64,000 nt of DNA, from NCBI RefSeq assembly GCF_000142905.1, contig NW_013657662.1, positions 1 through 64,000 of the forward strand, written 5' to 3'. The notes under the pieces were generated by a model. That model did not search any database. It had not been told where the DNA came from and saw nothing but the letters and a program-made list of their open reading frames with translations. A program made the translations under genes and the position numbers. Of the stretch, positions 43,105-53,114 are shown in pieces; the first letter of the stretch is position 1, and each line of letters starts with the position of its first letter. This stretch comes from Thecamonas trahens ATCC 50062 (lineage: Eukaryota > Apusozoa > Apusomonadida > Apusomonadidae).

Positions 43105-43236
43105 CCTGCCTCTGCTGATGTCCTTTGGAACTTTACAAACGCTCTCACAAAGCTGCCTTGCTCGAGCCGCGGACGCCCTTCCGTTGGCGCCCTCTCCTCC
43201 CCTCCCTCCTCCTGCTCTCATTGCCGCCACAGCCGC

Positions 43237-44054
43237 TCATCGCCGCCGTGGCAGGCGCTTGTGCAGCGGGCGGGCCAGGACCACGCCGGCCGAGCTCATC
43301 TCGATGAGCTTGAGCGAGCGGAGAACGTTGAGCTTGGCCTTGCCCGACGCGCCAGTCACGCTCAGGCCCATGCTCACCATCTCCTTGACCCCCATCGGCT
43401 TGCGGCGCGGCTCGGCCTGGAACGTGTCGTACACGGTGCGGTAGACAGCGTTGACGGCGTCGACAGAGATCCGCCCGCGGACCAGCTGCGACACCCCTCA
43501 AACTCGGCCTTGCTCACCGGCACAAACCACCGAGCAGCCTCGCGTGCCACCTCTGTCTCCAGCTCATCCTCGTTGTTGCCGACAGCATCCGCTTCGTCCG
43601 CCTCGCCCGCCATCATGGCCTGCCCGGCGCCAACCTCCAGCTCGGTCAGTGCCAGGGCTTCGGCTGCCGACGGCACCGCCACCTTGCCGGCTCCCCGAGC
43701 CAGCGCCGCCGGCGAAGTCCCCACCGCAGCATGCCATTCCTTCTTGCTCGCCTCAAACGTCGCCAGTGCAGCCTTACCCGCCAGATGGGCCGCCCGTGTT
43801 CCCGGCGTGTTGGTCACGTCCAGAAGGCGCGAAGCGCCGCCCGCCACCGTCTTGGCCGCCTCACGGTAGAACTCGTCCTTGGCGGCCACCACCGCAGCAT
43901 GCCGCTCACGAAGACCTGCAACAGCCTCTTCCACAGCACTCAGCCGTGCAAGCAGCTCAGCTGGCGTCGTGCTCGTCCCAAACTCCTCCACGAGCTTCTC
44001 CTCCACGTACGCCAGGTCTGCCAAAACAGGTTCAAACTTTTGTGAAAGCGCCAT
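43237..44054 (-). CDS. SKA1: SKA1-like kinetochore protein (one frame break)
   Basis: ATG at 44054. The N-terminal half is a coiled coil (EEKLVEEFG, LLARLSAVEEAVAGLRERHA). The first frame reads to VSKAEFEG; a -1 shift near 43497 continues as SQLVRGRISVDAVNAVYRTV and ends at 43237. The order 'EEF-gv-s-yMrGRlt-d-vNaav-e' is the start of the SKA1 microtubule-binding winged helix, and the tail (KAKLNVLRSLKLIEMSSAGV) fits its last helix and strand. The SKA complex couples kinetochores to microtubule ends. About 272 residues joined, near the human 255. One base is probably missing. Identification is by motif order. Confidence 0.6.
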
Positions 44055-44383
44055 TCCACGACCTTTTTCCCGCTGGCTGCCACAGGACAGCGACAAGTGT
44101 GTCTTCCTCCTGCCACATTCTGCCGCCTTGCCGCCTTCTACCTCCCACCAGGCCCCGTCCGACGGTCATCACGGCATCCCACCGCCCGCCTACCCCCCTC
44201 TTACTCTCCAAGGCTCTCACCAGCCTACCGCACTCCGTCTCCCCCCCCTCCCCCCCTTTCCCCAATTCCTTCAATCTGATCTCGATCACGATCACCCCCC
44301 CCCCCCCCCACCCACGATCACGATCACGGTCTTGATCACGACCACCTGTCGCCCCCCCCCCCCAACCCCCGTCCCCGCTCCGC

Positions 44384-46150
44384 ATGAGCGTCAAACTCGA
44401 CGCCGACGGGTTTGTCATTCCCCCGTCGTCACGATACGCACTCCCGTCTCGCCCACCCGCAGAGTGGTCGACCTCGGAGGGGAGCGGGAGCTCGGACGAG
44501 GTTGTGCCTGCTGCAGTGGCCCACCTCCGCCGTCGCCACCGCCGCAAGCGCACCTCGTCGTCGTCCAAGACTCGCACCCGGACGCGATCAGGCTCGCTCT
44601 CCTTCCGCATTGCGCCTGTGGACAAAGCCGCTGCCTCTCCGCCGCCGGCCTCGCCTGACGCCCTGTGGGAGGCCACCCACTCGCTCCGCTCGCTCCAGGC
44701 CTGGCCAACCTCTGCCTCGGCCTCTGCCTCGGCCTCGCCGTCGGCGGCTGCCTCTCCCACGCTAGCTGGAGCCCAGGTTGGAGCCAGAGCCAAAGCAAGA
44801 GCTGGCTCGGTCTCAGCTCCGACAACGCCCTCGGTTGATGTTGGAGCCTTTCACGCCTCGTTTGGCAAGCCCCCAGCTGTCTTTGATCCGTTTGCTTCGC
44901 CAGCGCTGTCGCCTTTTCCTCGGCTTGCTACAAGTGTGAGCAAGGACGACGAGTTGGACTCGGACTCGGACTCGGACTCGTTCTTGTCGGGCTGGTCTGA
45001 CGACGATGATGAAGCCGCCACTGCTGCCGATGCCTGCGTCCTCGCCGAGGTCGACAGCCTCCCGCCGCTCGCCCTCGCTCAGCGGAGCGAGATGGATCGG
45101 GATGCACTCCTCTCCGAGAACGCCAAGCTCCGGCACCGGGTCGGCGTCTTGAGCGCCGCCTTTGCTGTCCACAAAGACAAGACCCGCAAGCTGTTTGAGC
45201 TTGAGGAGGCACGTGCCGCTCAGCTGCGCGAGCTCTGCGTCTCGCTGGCGGCCCAGCTCCGCGAGGTCCAGGCTGCAACGCCATCGCCGGCCCGCACGCC
45301 CCGCTCGCCGGCGCTCTCGCCGGTGGCCACGCCCCGCTCGCCCAATCTCGACATTGCCGACTTTGACACTCGCATTGCCGACCTCGCTGCCCAACCGCGC
45401 CTGGAGCGGCTTGAGTTCCGTGGCGTCGACGGTTTGGACGAGCCTGAGGTCGCCGCCCTCGCCCGCTGTATCAACATCCACTACGAGCTGGAGGCCATTG
45501 TTCTCGAGGACTGCCATCTCGAGGCCGAGGCGCTGAAGACTCTGCTCGAGGCTGCTGGTGGCGGTGCTGGCGCGCACGCCCGCCTTCGCAAGCTCGCCTC
45601 GCTCCGCCTTGCTGGCAACCGACTGCACCACTGGGCGGCTCAGAGCCTGACCGGGCTCCTCCGCGCCTCGCCAGCGCTCACTGCCATCGACCTCTCACGG
45701 ACCGGCTTCTCCGACCGCGGCATGGGCGTGCTTGCTAGCGCCATCTCGGCTTCGGGCGCCGGTGCGCTCCGCTCGCTCACTCTCGCCGCTAACGCCATCG
45801 CAGGCTCGCGCCTCCTGCTCCTCGCCCAGAGCCTGGTCGGCCTCCCGCACTTTGAGTGCCTCGACCTCTCCGACAACGCCCTAACTTCGGCTTCGGTAGT
45901 CGGCGCGGGCTTCCTCATGGCCGCTTCGGCATCGCTCACAAATCTTTCGCTCGCCCGCAACGCGCTCTCGGATGCCGCCGCCGCCGTCCTCGCCAAGGGC
46001 CTTCGCTTCTCAGCACGCATCACCTCGCTCGACGTCCGCGGCAACGCGCTCTCGCGCTCGGCAACCGCCGCACTTCATGCAGCCTGGCTCGACGTCCACG
46101 CCTCGAACGCCTCGCGGCTGCCGCTCCTTTTTGAAGCGCCGCCGCCTTAG
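44384..46150 (+). CDS. Leucine-rich-repeat protein with coiled coil
   Basis: 588 residues, ATG at 44384. The N-terminal 200 residues are Ser/Pro/basic low complexity with a (DS)n acidic patch. A short coiled coil (residues ~240-290: LLSENAKLRHRVGVLSAAFA, LFELEEARAAQLRELCVSLA) precedes at least six RNase-inhibitor-type LRRs from residue ~335: LERLEFRGV, LEAIVLEDC, LASLRLAGNRL, LTAIDLSRTGF, LRSLTLAANAI, FECLDLSDNAL, LTNLSLARNAL, ITSLDVRGNAL. Such LRRs form a protein-binding horseshoe. No catalytic domain. Its stop overlaps that of the convergent gene by 4 bp. Confidence 0.8.
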   Translation: MSVKLDADGFVIPPSSRYALPSRPPAEWSTSEGSGSSDEVVPAAVAHLRRRHRRKRTSSSSKTRTRTRSGSLSFRIAPVDKAAASPPPASPDALWEATHSLRSLQAWPTSASASASASPSAAASPTLAGAQVGARAKARAGSVSAPTTPSVDVGAFHASFGKPPAVFDPFASPALSPFPRLATSVSKDDELDSDSDSDSFLSGWSDDDDEAATAADACVLAEVDSLPPLALAQRSEMDRDALLSENAKLRHRVGVLSAAFAVHKDKTRKLFELEEARAAQLRELCVSLAAQLREVQAATPSPARTPRSPALSPVATPRSPNLDIADFDTRIADLAAQPRLERLEFRGVDGLDEPEVAALARCINIHYELEAIVLEDCHLEAEALKTLLEAAGGGAGAHARLRKLASLRLAGNRLHHWAAQSLTGLLRASPALTAIDLSRTGFSDRGMGVLASAISASGAGALRSLTLAANAIAGSRLLLLAQSLVGLPHFECLDLSDNALTSASVVGAGFLMAASASLTNLSLARNALSDAAAAVLAKGLRFSARITSLDVRGNALSRSATAALHAAWLDVHASNASRLPLLFEAPPP

Positions 46151-47466
46151 CTGGCAAAGAGCGACGATTCGAGGAGTGGGAGTGGTGCGAGCTCGGCCGG
46201 CCGGCTGCTCCGTCCCCGCACGCCAGATGCGGCTGCCCGCGTTCGGGCCGCCGGCTCTGCTGCTCGCACCGGCGACGCCCGCAGTGGTGAAACACGCCCC
46301 GGCTGCAGCCGCCGCATCAGCTGTGCGTTACTCGCCTTGACCTTGTGCAGCTGCGCTCGCAGTGCCGTCACCTCGTCGCGCTCCAGCTCGAGCTCGTCCT
46401 CCAGCCGCGCCACCCGGTCGCGGTACGTCGACTCGAGTGCACGCCGTTCGCGCTTGTGAGCCTTGGCCGCGTCCTGGACCGCCGCGCTCGAGCTGCGGAG
46501 TGAGTTACGCTCCTCGCGCAGCGCACGCACCTTGTCGCGCAGCACCTCCCGCTCCTCCATCAGGCCCTCGTTGTGCTCCACAAGCTGTGCAATGATGTCA
46601 TCCTGCTCCCGGATCCGCGCCTCCGACTCGGCCAACAGCGCCTCGGCCTCGCGCATCTCGGTCTCGCGCGCATGCGCAGCCTCGCGCAGATCTTGCACCT
46701 CTTGCGCCCGGGCATCCGACTCGGCCTGTAGTGCCGCCATAATGTTGAGCGCCTCGTGCGGCAGTACCACCCCCGTCCCGACCACAGGCACCGACGGCGC
46801 CTGCTGGAGCTGTGGCTGCGGCTGAAGCTGCGGCTGGAGCTGTGACTGGAGCTGTGACTGGAGTTGCGGCTGGAGTTGCGGCTGTGGCTGCTGCGTGATT
46901 CGCGCAAGCTGCGACAACAGTGCCACCATCTCGTGCGCATCATCCAGCAGCGCTCGCGAGTTCCGGCCCCGGCCCTGCTCTCCCCGCACCACCTCGATCG
47001 TTGCCTCGCTCTCATTCCCATCGTCATCGTCATCGCCATCGCCATCGCTCTCACTCCTTCCACCTTTGCTGCCACCGCCGCCGCGATCGTCTGCTCTCCC
47101 CGACAGCTGCGGCTCAAAGAACGACCGCGCCTGCTGGCGCACCGTCAGCGAGTGCGAGCCGAGGTGCGCCGGCGTCGGCGGCATCGACATTGGCGAGAGC
47201 GTAAACGAGGTGTCGTCCATCACGTCCCGCCCGCTCACCCTCCCACTCCCGCCAGGCGACTCGCGCCGCTGCAGCTCATCCTCTCCTCTGCTGCGACCAA
47301 AGAACTCGCGCGGACCACCCTGGCCGCCACCGCTGTGTCCACTCCTGCGCTCGCGTCCGCGCTCGCCCTCCGCACCACCTCGTCCTCCAGACCCAGGCAG
47401 CGGCGAGACCGCCGTCGCATTGAGTGCACGCAGCGCTGCTATTTTGGAGCTCAGACTCGCATGCAT
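46147..47466 (-). CDS. Coiled-coil protein with Gln-rich repeat
   Basis: 439 residues from the ATG at 47466 (MHASLSSKIAALRALNA). Low-complexity Gly/Arg/Ser and Asp/Glu stretches, then a QPQLQPQLQSQLQ repeat (46795-46890), then a continuous coiled coil of ~150 residues: AALQAESDARAQEVQDLREA, EREVLRDKVRALREERNSL, RVARLEDELELERDEVTALR. The tail is Arg/Ala/Pro-rich. The frame stays open upstream to a GTG only. Probably a structural or scaffold protein; no family recognised. The gene lies between the LRR gene and Zwilch. Confidence 0.65.
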   Translation of the reverse strand: MHASLSSKIAALRALNATAVSPLPGSGGRGGAEGERGRERRSGHSGGGQGGPREFFGRSRGEDELQRRESPGGSGRVSGRDVMDDTSFTLSPMSMPPTPAHLGSHSLTVRQQARSFFEPQLSGRADDRGGGGSKGGRSESDGDGDDDDDGNESEATIEVVRGEQGRGRNSRALLDDAHEMVALLSQLARITQQPQPQLQPQLQSQLQSQLQPQLQPQPQLQQAPSVPVVGTGVVLPHEALNIMAALQAESDARAQEVQDLREAAHARETEMREAEALLAESEARIREQDDIIAQLVEHNEGLMEEREVLRDKVRALREERNSLRSSSAAVQDAAKAHKRERRALESTYRDRVARLEDELELERDEVTALRAQLHKVKASNAQLMRRLQPGRVSPLRASPVRAAEPAARTRAAASGVRGRSSRPAELAPLPLLESSLFAS

Positions 47467-47635
47467 CCCGCACGTAGTCAAGCGTGCCTTGAAGCAGCTC
47501 TCATTCGCCTCGTGGCTCCGGCTCGGGCTCGCCGCCTGCGCGCGCCACCGATCGATCACGCCTGCAAGCCGTGATCACGACCACGATCACGATCACGACC
47601 TCCTCCTGCCCCCCACCATACTTGACGTACTCACC

Positions 47636-49792
47636 ATGGCCATGGGGATGGAGAAGCTTCTGGCACAGGTGGCAGAGGCACCAGACATGGTAAGCAAGGG
47701 TGGTGGTGGTGGTGGTGGTGGTGGTGGTGGTCCACGCCAAGGGAGCTGTGGTCGCCGTGTGGCGGGCAGAGCCAAGGCGTGACCACCTTCCACGACCTTT
47801 TTTGGCGCCAAAGGGCGGCAAGAACCGGGAAGAGGACGCTGCGCAAGTGACTAACAGGCAAGGTGGCTGCGGGGGGCCACGTAATCATGACAGGTGGCCA
47901 AGGACGTTAATGGCGAGGTGGCGGTCATGTATCTGCCGGCTCATGTCGATGTGCCGGCGCGAAAGGTGGTGGGCTCGGGCGAGCTGGTCTTGGTGGCGGG
48001 CGGCGTCGACGCCGGCCCGCTCTCAGCTTCGCTCGCAGAGCTTCCCATGGCGGTGTACGTGGGCAATGCGCCGAGCGGAAGCACGCCGTCGCTGAGCGGG
48101 AGCTTTGCGGTGGCTGCAGCCGACGGCAGGAGCCACACGGTGGACATCGGAGCCATGGCGCCGCTTCCGCTGCGGGCGGCGCGCGGGGTGCTCGGCGAGG
48201 TTGTCGCCGCTCGCCGCGACGGCTTTGATCCGCTGGCGCACGCCACGGTTCTCGTTCTCACAAGTGCAGAGGACCACGGCTACGTCGAGACGGCAGCCTA
48301 CACATACCTGGGCCTGGCCCCTGGCGACGGAGCTGGGCAACTGTTCAAGATCTGGGCCGACGGCACGCTCCGCTCGTCGCAGGTCCTCCTCGTCGAGGCC
48401 GATGACTACCCGGCCGACGCAAGCTACAGCTACTCGGCGGTATACGACTTTTTCCAGGTCGACGACGCCGGAGAGGCCGATTGTGAGCCGCCGAGTGTGG
48501 CGCTCGAGGTTGCGTGGTCGGGCGCGGAGCACCTTGGCCGTGGCGTGCTCGGCGCGCCGCCGCTCACCGTCGACTGGGCTGTTCTCAAGCTGGTGCCGCG
48601 GGTGGGTTCGGAGCTCGCGCCGCTTGCGCCGGCCCTTGCTGCCCTTCGCCAGCTCGTCGCTCTCAACCAGGTCCGCACCGGCGCCGAGTGGCCGGCGGCG
48701 CCCAGCGCGCCGGCCAAGGCCGACTACCTCGACGAGTACGCTGGCCACGAGGACGACATTGCGGCCCACGGCGGGACCATGGACCCGGCGCTTTTTGGCC
48801 CGCCGGCGCCCAAGGACGACTCGGCGCTCGGCTCGGCCTCGCCGGCCCGCCGCACCGACCTCGACTTTACCGAGCGCCTCTGGCTCTTTCTCAAGGATGC
48901 AGCCTCGCTCGACGACCTCACAGCCTGCCTCCGCCACATCTTTGACAAGCTCCTTGCTGGCGACTTTCAGCCGGTCATCCACCGGACAAACTCGACCGCG
49001 CTCGGCCTCCTCCTCCGCCAGTCGGTCAAGGCCATGCTGACAAACACCGGCGAGCTGGGCGGCGCTGGCGCGGCGTCGACCGCCGACGAGCTCGCGCAGG
49101 CCTTTGACTACTGGCTCGACGAGCCGGTCGAGTGCCTGGTCGAGATCGGCATCTACTACCTGCAGCGCAACTACTCGGCGTGGCTCACCTCGCACTCGCT
49201 CTGCACCTACACCCAGATCGAGCCGTACCTCGACCCGACGGCCGAGACCCGCGAAGCGCTCGAGGCCCTGCTCCGCCTCCACGCCCTCCTCGACACCTGC
49301 CTGCTCGCCAACGCCGCCGGCGCGCCTTACGACGCGCTTCGCTCGCTATGCACCCTGGCGCTCTCGCGCTACGCCTCTGCTGACGGCGTCTCGTCGGTCT
49401 CGGCCGCCGCCGCCGCTGCTTACGGCCTCATCGACGACGTCAACGCCTTTGACCTCGACGCCGCCCTCGCCAAGATCCCCTTCCTCGAGTTCCGCATCCC
49501 GCTCCCGGTCTTCTCACAGGCCACTTCGCGCGCCATCGACGCCCTCAAGGCTGAGACGCCCGAGTCATGGACCATGGTCGTCACATCCGACGCCACCGCC
49601 GCCACCGCTGCCCCCACAGGCGCCCCGGCCGCCCCGGCTGTCCGCGTCACCCATGTCGCTCGCTCCGAGACATCCATGCTCGCCATGCCGGACGCATCTA
49701 CCCTCAATGCACTCGAGACCCAGGCCAAGGATGCCGATCTGGCCGATGCCGTCTACCTCACGTACTCTGCGACCACCACGCCGGTGTTCTAG
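47636..49792 (+). CDS. ZWILCH: Zwilch-like kinetochore protein (RZZ complex)
   Basis: Two exons: 47636-47689 (MAMGMEKLLAQVAEAPDM) and 47894-49792, phase 0; the intron begins GTAAGC, contains a (GGT)n run and ends GACAG. 650 residues. The central region reads TERLWLFLKDAASLDDLTAC, FDKLLAGDFQPVIHRTNSTA, LGLLLRQS and VECLVEIGIYYLQRNYSAWL, the order found in Zwilch (FTEKLW..., GD-QP-IH, EIG-dKL-kDY). Zwilch with Rod and Zw10 builds the kinetochore corona and recruits Mad1 and dynein. Length is close to the family (about 590 in human). Identification by motif pattern only. Confidence 0.65.
47701..47731. repeat. (GGT)n microsatellite in the Zwilch intron
   Basis: About ten GGT units inside the 204-bp intron of the Zwilch-like gene, starting ten bases after the donor. 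Confidence 0.9.
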
Positions 49793-49899
49793 CCACCGTC
49801 GGTGTGCGCCCCTCTGCCACGCCTCTCAAGCGTTTCGGCATTGAGGGGCCCTCACTCGTCGCTACCCCGTCCCGTCCGCCTCCCCCCCTCCCCCTCCCC

Positions 49900-50922
49900 A
49901 TGGCTGACCCGGACCCCACTTATGTACCGCTGTCGGTAAAGGAGCATGTAAGCTGCACTGCCCCTCCTCTGTCTTTCCGCAATCCCCTCCCCTCCCCTCC
50001 CTCCCCCCTTCACCTGCCCGTCGGGAGATGCTGCTGTGGATCCCTTTGCTGCGATGCGACTCACCTTGGCCAAACGCGTCGGATGAACGTATGATGATTG
50101 CAGTGGTATGCAGAGCTGGAGATTCTGGGCGCAGGGCGAGATGTGCACAAGCTGGCAGCGTCGCTGGCTGCACCCGATGTAGTGAGCCATGGACTGTACA
50201 ACCCAGAGGTCGAGGCAGGTGCGGACGGCGAGCTGGAGCAGATGGCTGGGATGAAGGCTGTCGAGCTGGCCATTCTGCGGGCCGAAGCGTGCTTGGCGGA
50301 GAAGAACTGGCTTGAGGCGCTGCTGGTGCTCATGCCGATGGTGCTCAACGAGAGCTTTCTGATCAAGGCCGGCCGGCTGCTCCAGACGTCGCTGCTGACG
50401 CTGGCGGCGCGGGCGGCGCTCGGCCTGGGCGATGTCGACTCGGCAGAGACGTATCTGGCGGCGGTCAAGTACAAGAAGCGCCCGCCCAAGATTGTAGTTG
50501 AGCTGATGGCAAAGGTTGTCTGGGCGCGGCTCGAGGCGACTGACGCCGACGCGGTTGTGGCGCCGGAGCCGTCGGCGATCAAGCTCGTCCGTGAGCTGCG
50601 TGTCGAGGCCTCTGCGCCGCGGCGCGATCCGACCGTCTGGCTGCGGATGGCGCGGCTTGCGGCATCGCCGTATCTTGCATGGTGGGGCCTGGCACGCGGC
50701 GCGGCGACCGAGGCTGCAGGCGTGCTCGTCCACGGCTCGCGACACCTTCCAGAGGGCTCGATGGCGGTGACGGGCCTGCACGCGCTGGCTGCCGAGGCCG
50801 AAGCACTGCTGGAAGCGATTCCCACGGATGCGCCCGAGGCACCTTGCAAGGTAAGCGACAAGTGGGGCCCGCTCAACGAGATCCCGGAGCCGTGGCGCCG
50901 GTGGTCGCGCGATCGGCAGTAG
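49900..50922 (+). CDS. Unrecognised helical protein, possible TPR
   Basis: Two exons: 49900-49947 (MADPDPTYVPLSVKEH) and 50104-50922, phase 0. The intron 49948-50103 begins GTAAGC, has CT-rich tracts and ends TTGCAG. 288 residues, helical throughout. Pairs such as AVELAILRAEACLAEKNWLE and LTLAARAALGLGDVDSAETY have the A/G spacing of TPR-like helix pairs, but only weakly. The C-terminus is Trp-rich (WGPLNEIPEPWRRWSRD). Function unknown. The stop is 61 bp from that of the convergent kinase gene. Confidence 0.6.
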
Positions 50923-50983
50923 CCGTCCTCTGCTAACGTCTGCGTGTTGCCGTCACGTTTCTGCGAACACGTACCGTTTATGG

Positions 50984-52555
50984 CTAAAGCGAGCGCTTGT
51001 AGAACTCGCCGGTGGTGTCGAGCGAGAGGAAGGTGTCTGTTCCGTAGCCGGGCATAGAGATCATCATGAGATCGCCGCCAAAGTGACGGGCGTGGAGGCG
51101 GGCGAGCGGGAGGCCAAAGCCGTAGCCTGCGAGCGGCGACGCGTTTGTGGCCTTGATGTCCCAGTTGAAGCGGGCGTCGGCGTCGGTAGCCTTGGGCGAC
51201 GAGGGCGAGAAGTTCTTGGACGCCGTTGTCACGCCGTACTTGAAGACGTGCGAGCCGAGAGTGCCCGGGACAAGGCCCTTGATCTCGGGAATGGTCTCGC
51301 GCGAGCCGAGGAACACGTTGAGGTTCTTGGAGACTGGATCGTCGGAGCCTTCGGCCGGCGGCACGCCGCCGCCCTTGTCCGAGATACGGATGTTGAGGTG
51401 GGCGTCGCCGCGGCCAAAGTAGATGTGGATGGGATCGAGCTCCGAGGCGTGCATCACGACCTCGCCTGTGGAGCGCTCACGGAACTCGATGACGGCGCGC
51501 ATCGAGTTCTTCAGCAGCTCGGTGGCAATGTACTCGAGGTGGGCGGGATGAACGGGAACTTGATGTCGGTCGAGCCCGAGAACTCGACCCGCGGCGCCAC
51601 GCCGTAGTGCTGGATACACTGCTCGGTGACTCGGGCGGTGGTGGCAAGGAACCGCGAGTAGGGCGAGCACTTGAGATGGATGACGCCGCGCCACTCGTCG
51701 TCCACCATGCCGCGGAGCGTCAGGTGTTGCTCGGCCATGACGCGCTGGGTGATCCGCGACGCGAGCATGTTGTCGAGGAACGAGTCAATGTGGAGCGACC
51801 GCCGCGAGACGACCTGCATGGCCTCGCGCACGCCCTGGCCGAGCAGCTCGACGACGGGCAGGTTCTCGCGCAGGGCCTTGGAGAGAGTCTCGCAAAAGTG
51901 CTCGTTGGTAGCCACGTCGTTGATGCGGCCCTCAAACTTGCGGATGGCCTCAAACGACGAAGAGTACAGCTCAAAGACGCGATAGATGTGCGGGTTCTGG
52001 AGCACAAGCCACGGAAGGGCTTGCATCTCAAAGATGCGCTTGGCGAGGCGGATCGGGAGCTGGCGCGAGATAAAGTTGGCCGAGGAGAGAATGTTGGCCA
52101 CCGACGGCTCACGCGAGTGGCCCACCATTTCGTTGATGCTAAAGTTGCGGAGCTTCTTGGCTGCATACCGCCTCACCGTCTGGTCGTAGAACGCATCCGC
52201 CGTGATGATCTTGCGCTTGGACACTGTCACCGCCTCATCGACCACTTCCGGATGCAGATCAGCCGGTGCCGATCCCGAATCGACCTCTTTCCCTGCCACC
52301 ATTCCGCTTGTGGTACCCTTCCCACTCTTGTCCTTGCCCTTGCCCTTGCCTGGGTGGCTTCCACTCTCTCCCTCGCTGTCTCGGCTCCACTCTCGGCTGC
52401 TGCTCTCGGTGCGCGGCCCAATTTGCCGCCACTCCCTGCTCGACCGCCATTCTGCACCGCCTTGCTCAACCAGCGACTGCCCCTCGCACCCACCCCACCA
52501 CCATGCCCATACTCCGCGCCCCACTTCCAGCCATCCTCAGTCCCACTCCCAGCAT
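50984..52555 (-). CDS. Mitochondrial PDK/BCKDK-type protein kinase (frame breaks)
   Basis: A pyruvate/branched-chain dehydrogenase kinase. The helical domain includes YDQTVRRYAAKKLRNFSINE, FISRQLPIRLAKRIFEMQAL and SFLDNMLASRITQRVMAEQH. A -1 shift near 51547, in a C-rich stretch, joins FIP to AHLEYIATELLKNSMRA, the N box; then ISDKGGGVPP (G1) and AGYGFGLPLARLHARHFGGD (G2) with GYGTD. These GHKL kinases phosphorylate E1 and switch off the dehydrogenase. Upstream, ATG 52555 opens LGVGLRMAGSGARSMGMVVG, a good mitochondrial presequence, but one extra base in a G run (about 52490-52505) must be assumed to join it. PDK and BCKDK cannot be told apart with certainty. About 523 residues. Confidence 0.85.
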
Positions 52556-52798
52556 GCTTGCTCTATCACAAGAGAGCTGTATGCCTTCCCCTCCTCGCTG
52601 GCCCTGCACGCCTGTTCCGCACTCTTTGGCGCCCACCTGCACTCGCCCGTCCATACTTGCCAAGACTTGGCTGCCCGTCTGCTTCCATGCTTCCCATCGG
52701 TATCATGATCATGTTATGTGCACGAGGGATCGGATTGTGTCTGGGAGGAGGGAGGAGGAGGTGAGATGGGGGAGACGGGGAGGGTGTGTGTGTGGGGG

Positions 52799-52829
<31 letters not shown>

Positions 52830-52922
52830 CGAGTCATCATGACGATGCCAACATCGATCATATCCGAGACGAACTCGAGCGAGTCGGCCGTGTGGAGCAA
52901 GTCGACTGAGAACGGCCAGGTT

Positions 52923-53105
52923 GAGTCGAGCGAGTCGAGCGAGTCGAGTTAGTCGAGCTAGTCGAGCTAGTCGAGCTAGTCGAGCGAGATCGGCCATGGT
53001 GGCGTCGACCGAGATCAGGATCAAGTTGTGGATAGTCGAGCCAGCCGAGCCAGTCGAGCCAGCCGAGCCAGCCGAGCCAGCCGAGCCAGTCGAGCCAGCC
53101 GAGCG
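52923..53105. repeat. GAGTCGAGC / GAGCCAGCC short tandem repeats
   Basis: Two arrays of 9-10-bp imperfect repeats: GAGTCGAGC with GTCGAGCTA variants at 52923-52991, and GAGCCAGCC/GAGCCAGTC at 53038-53104. They lie directly upstream of the CDF transporter start (53115), in its likely promoter/leader. Confidence 0.85.
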
Positions 53106-53114
53106 ACAACGAGC

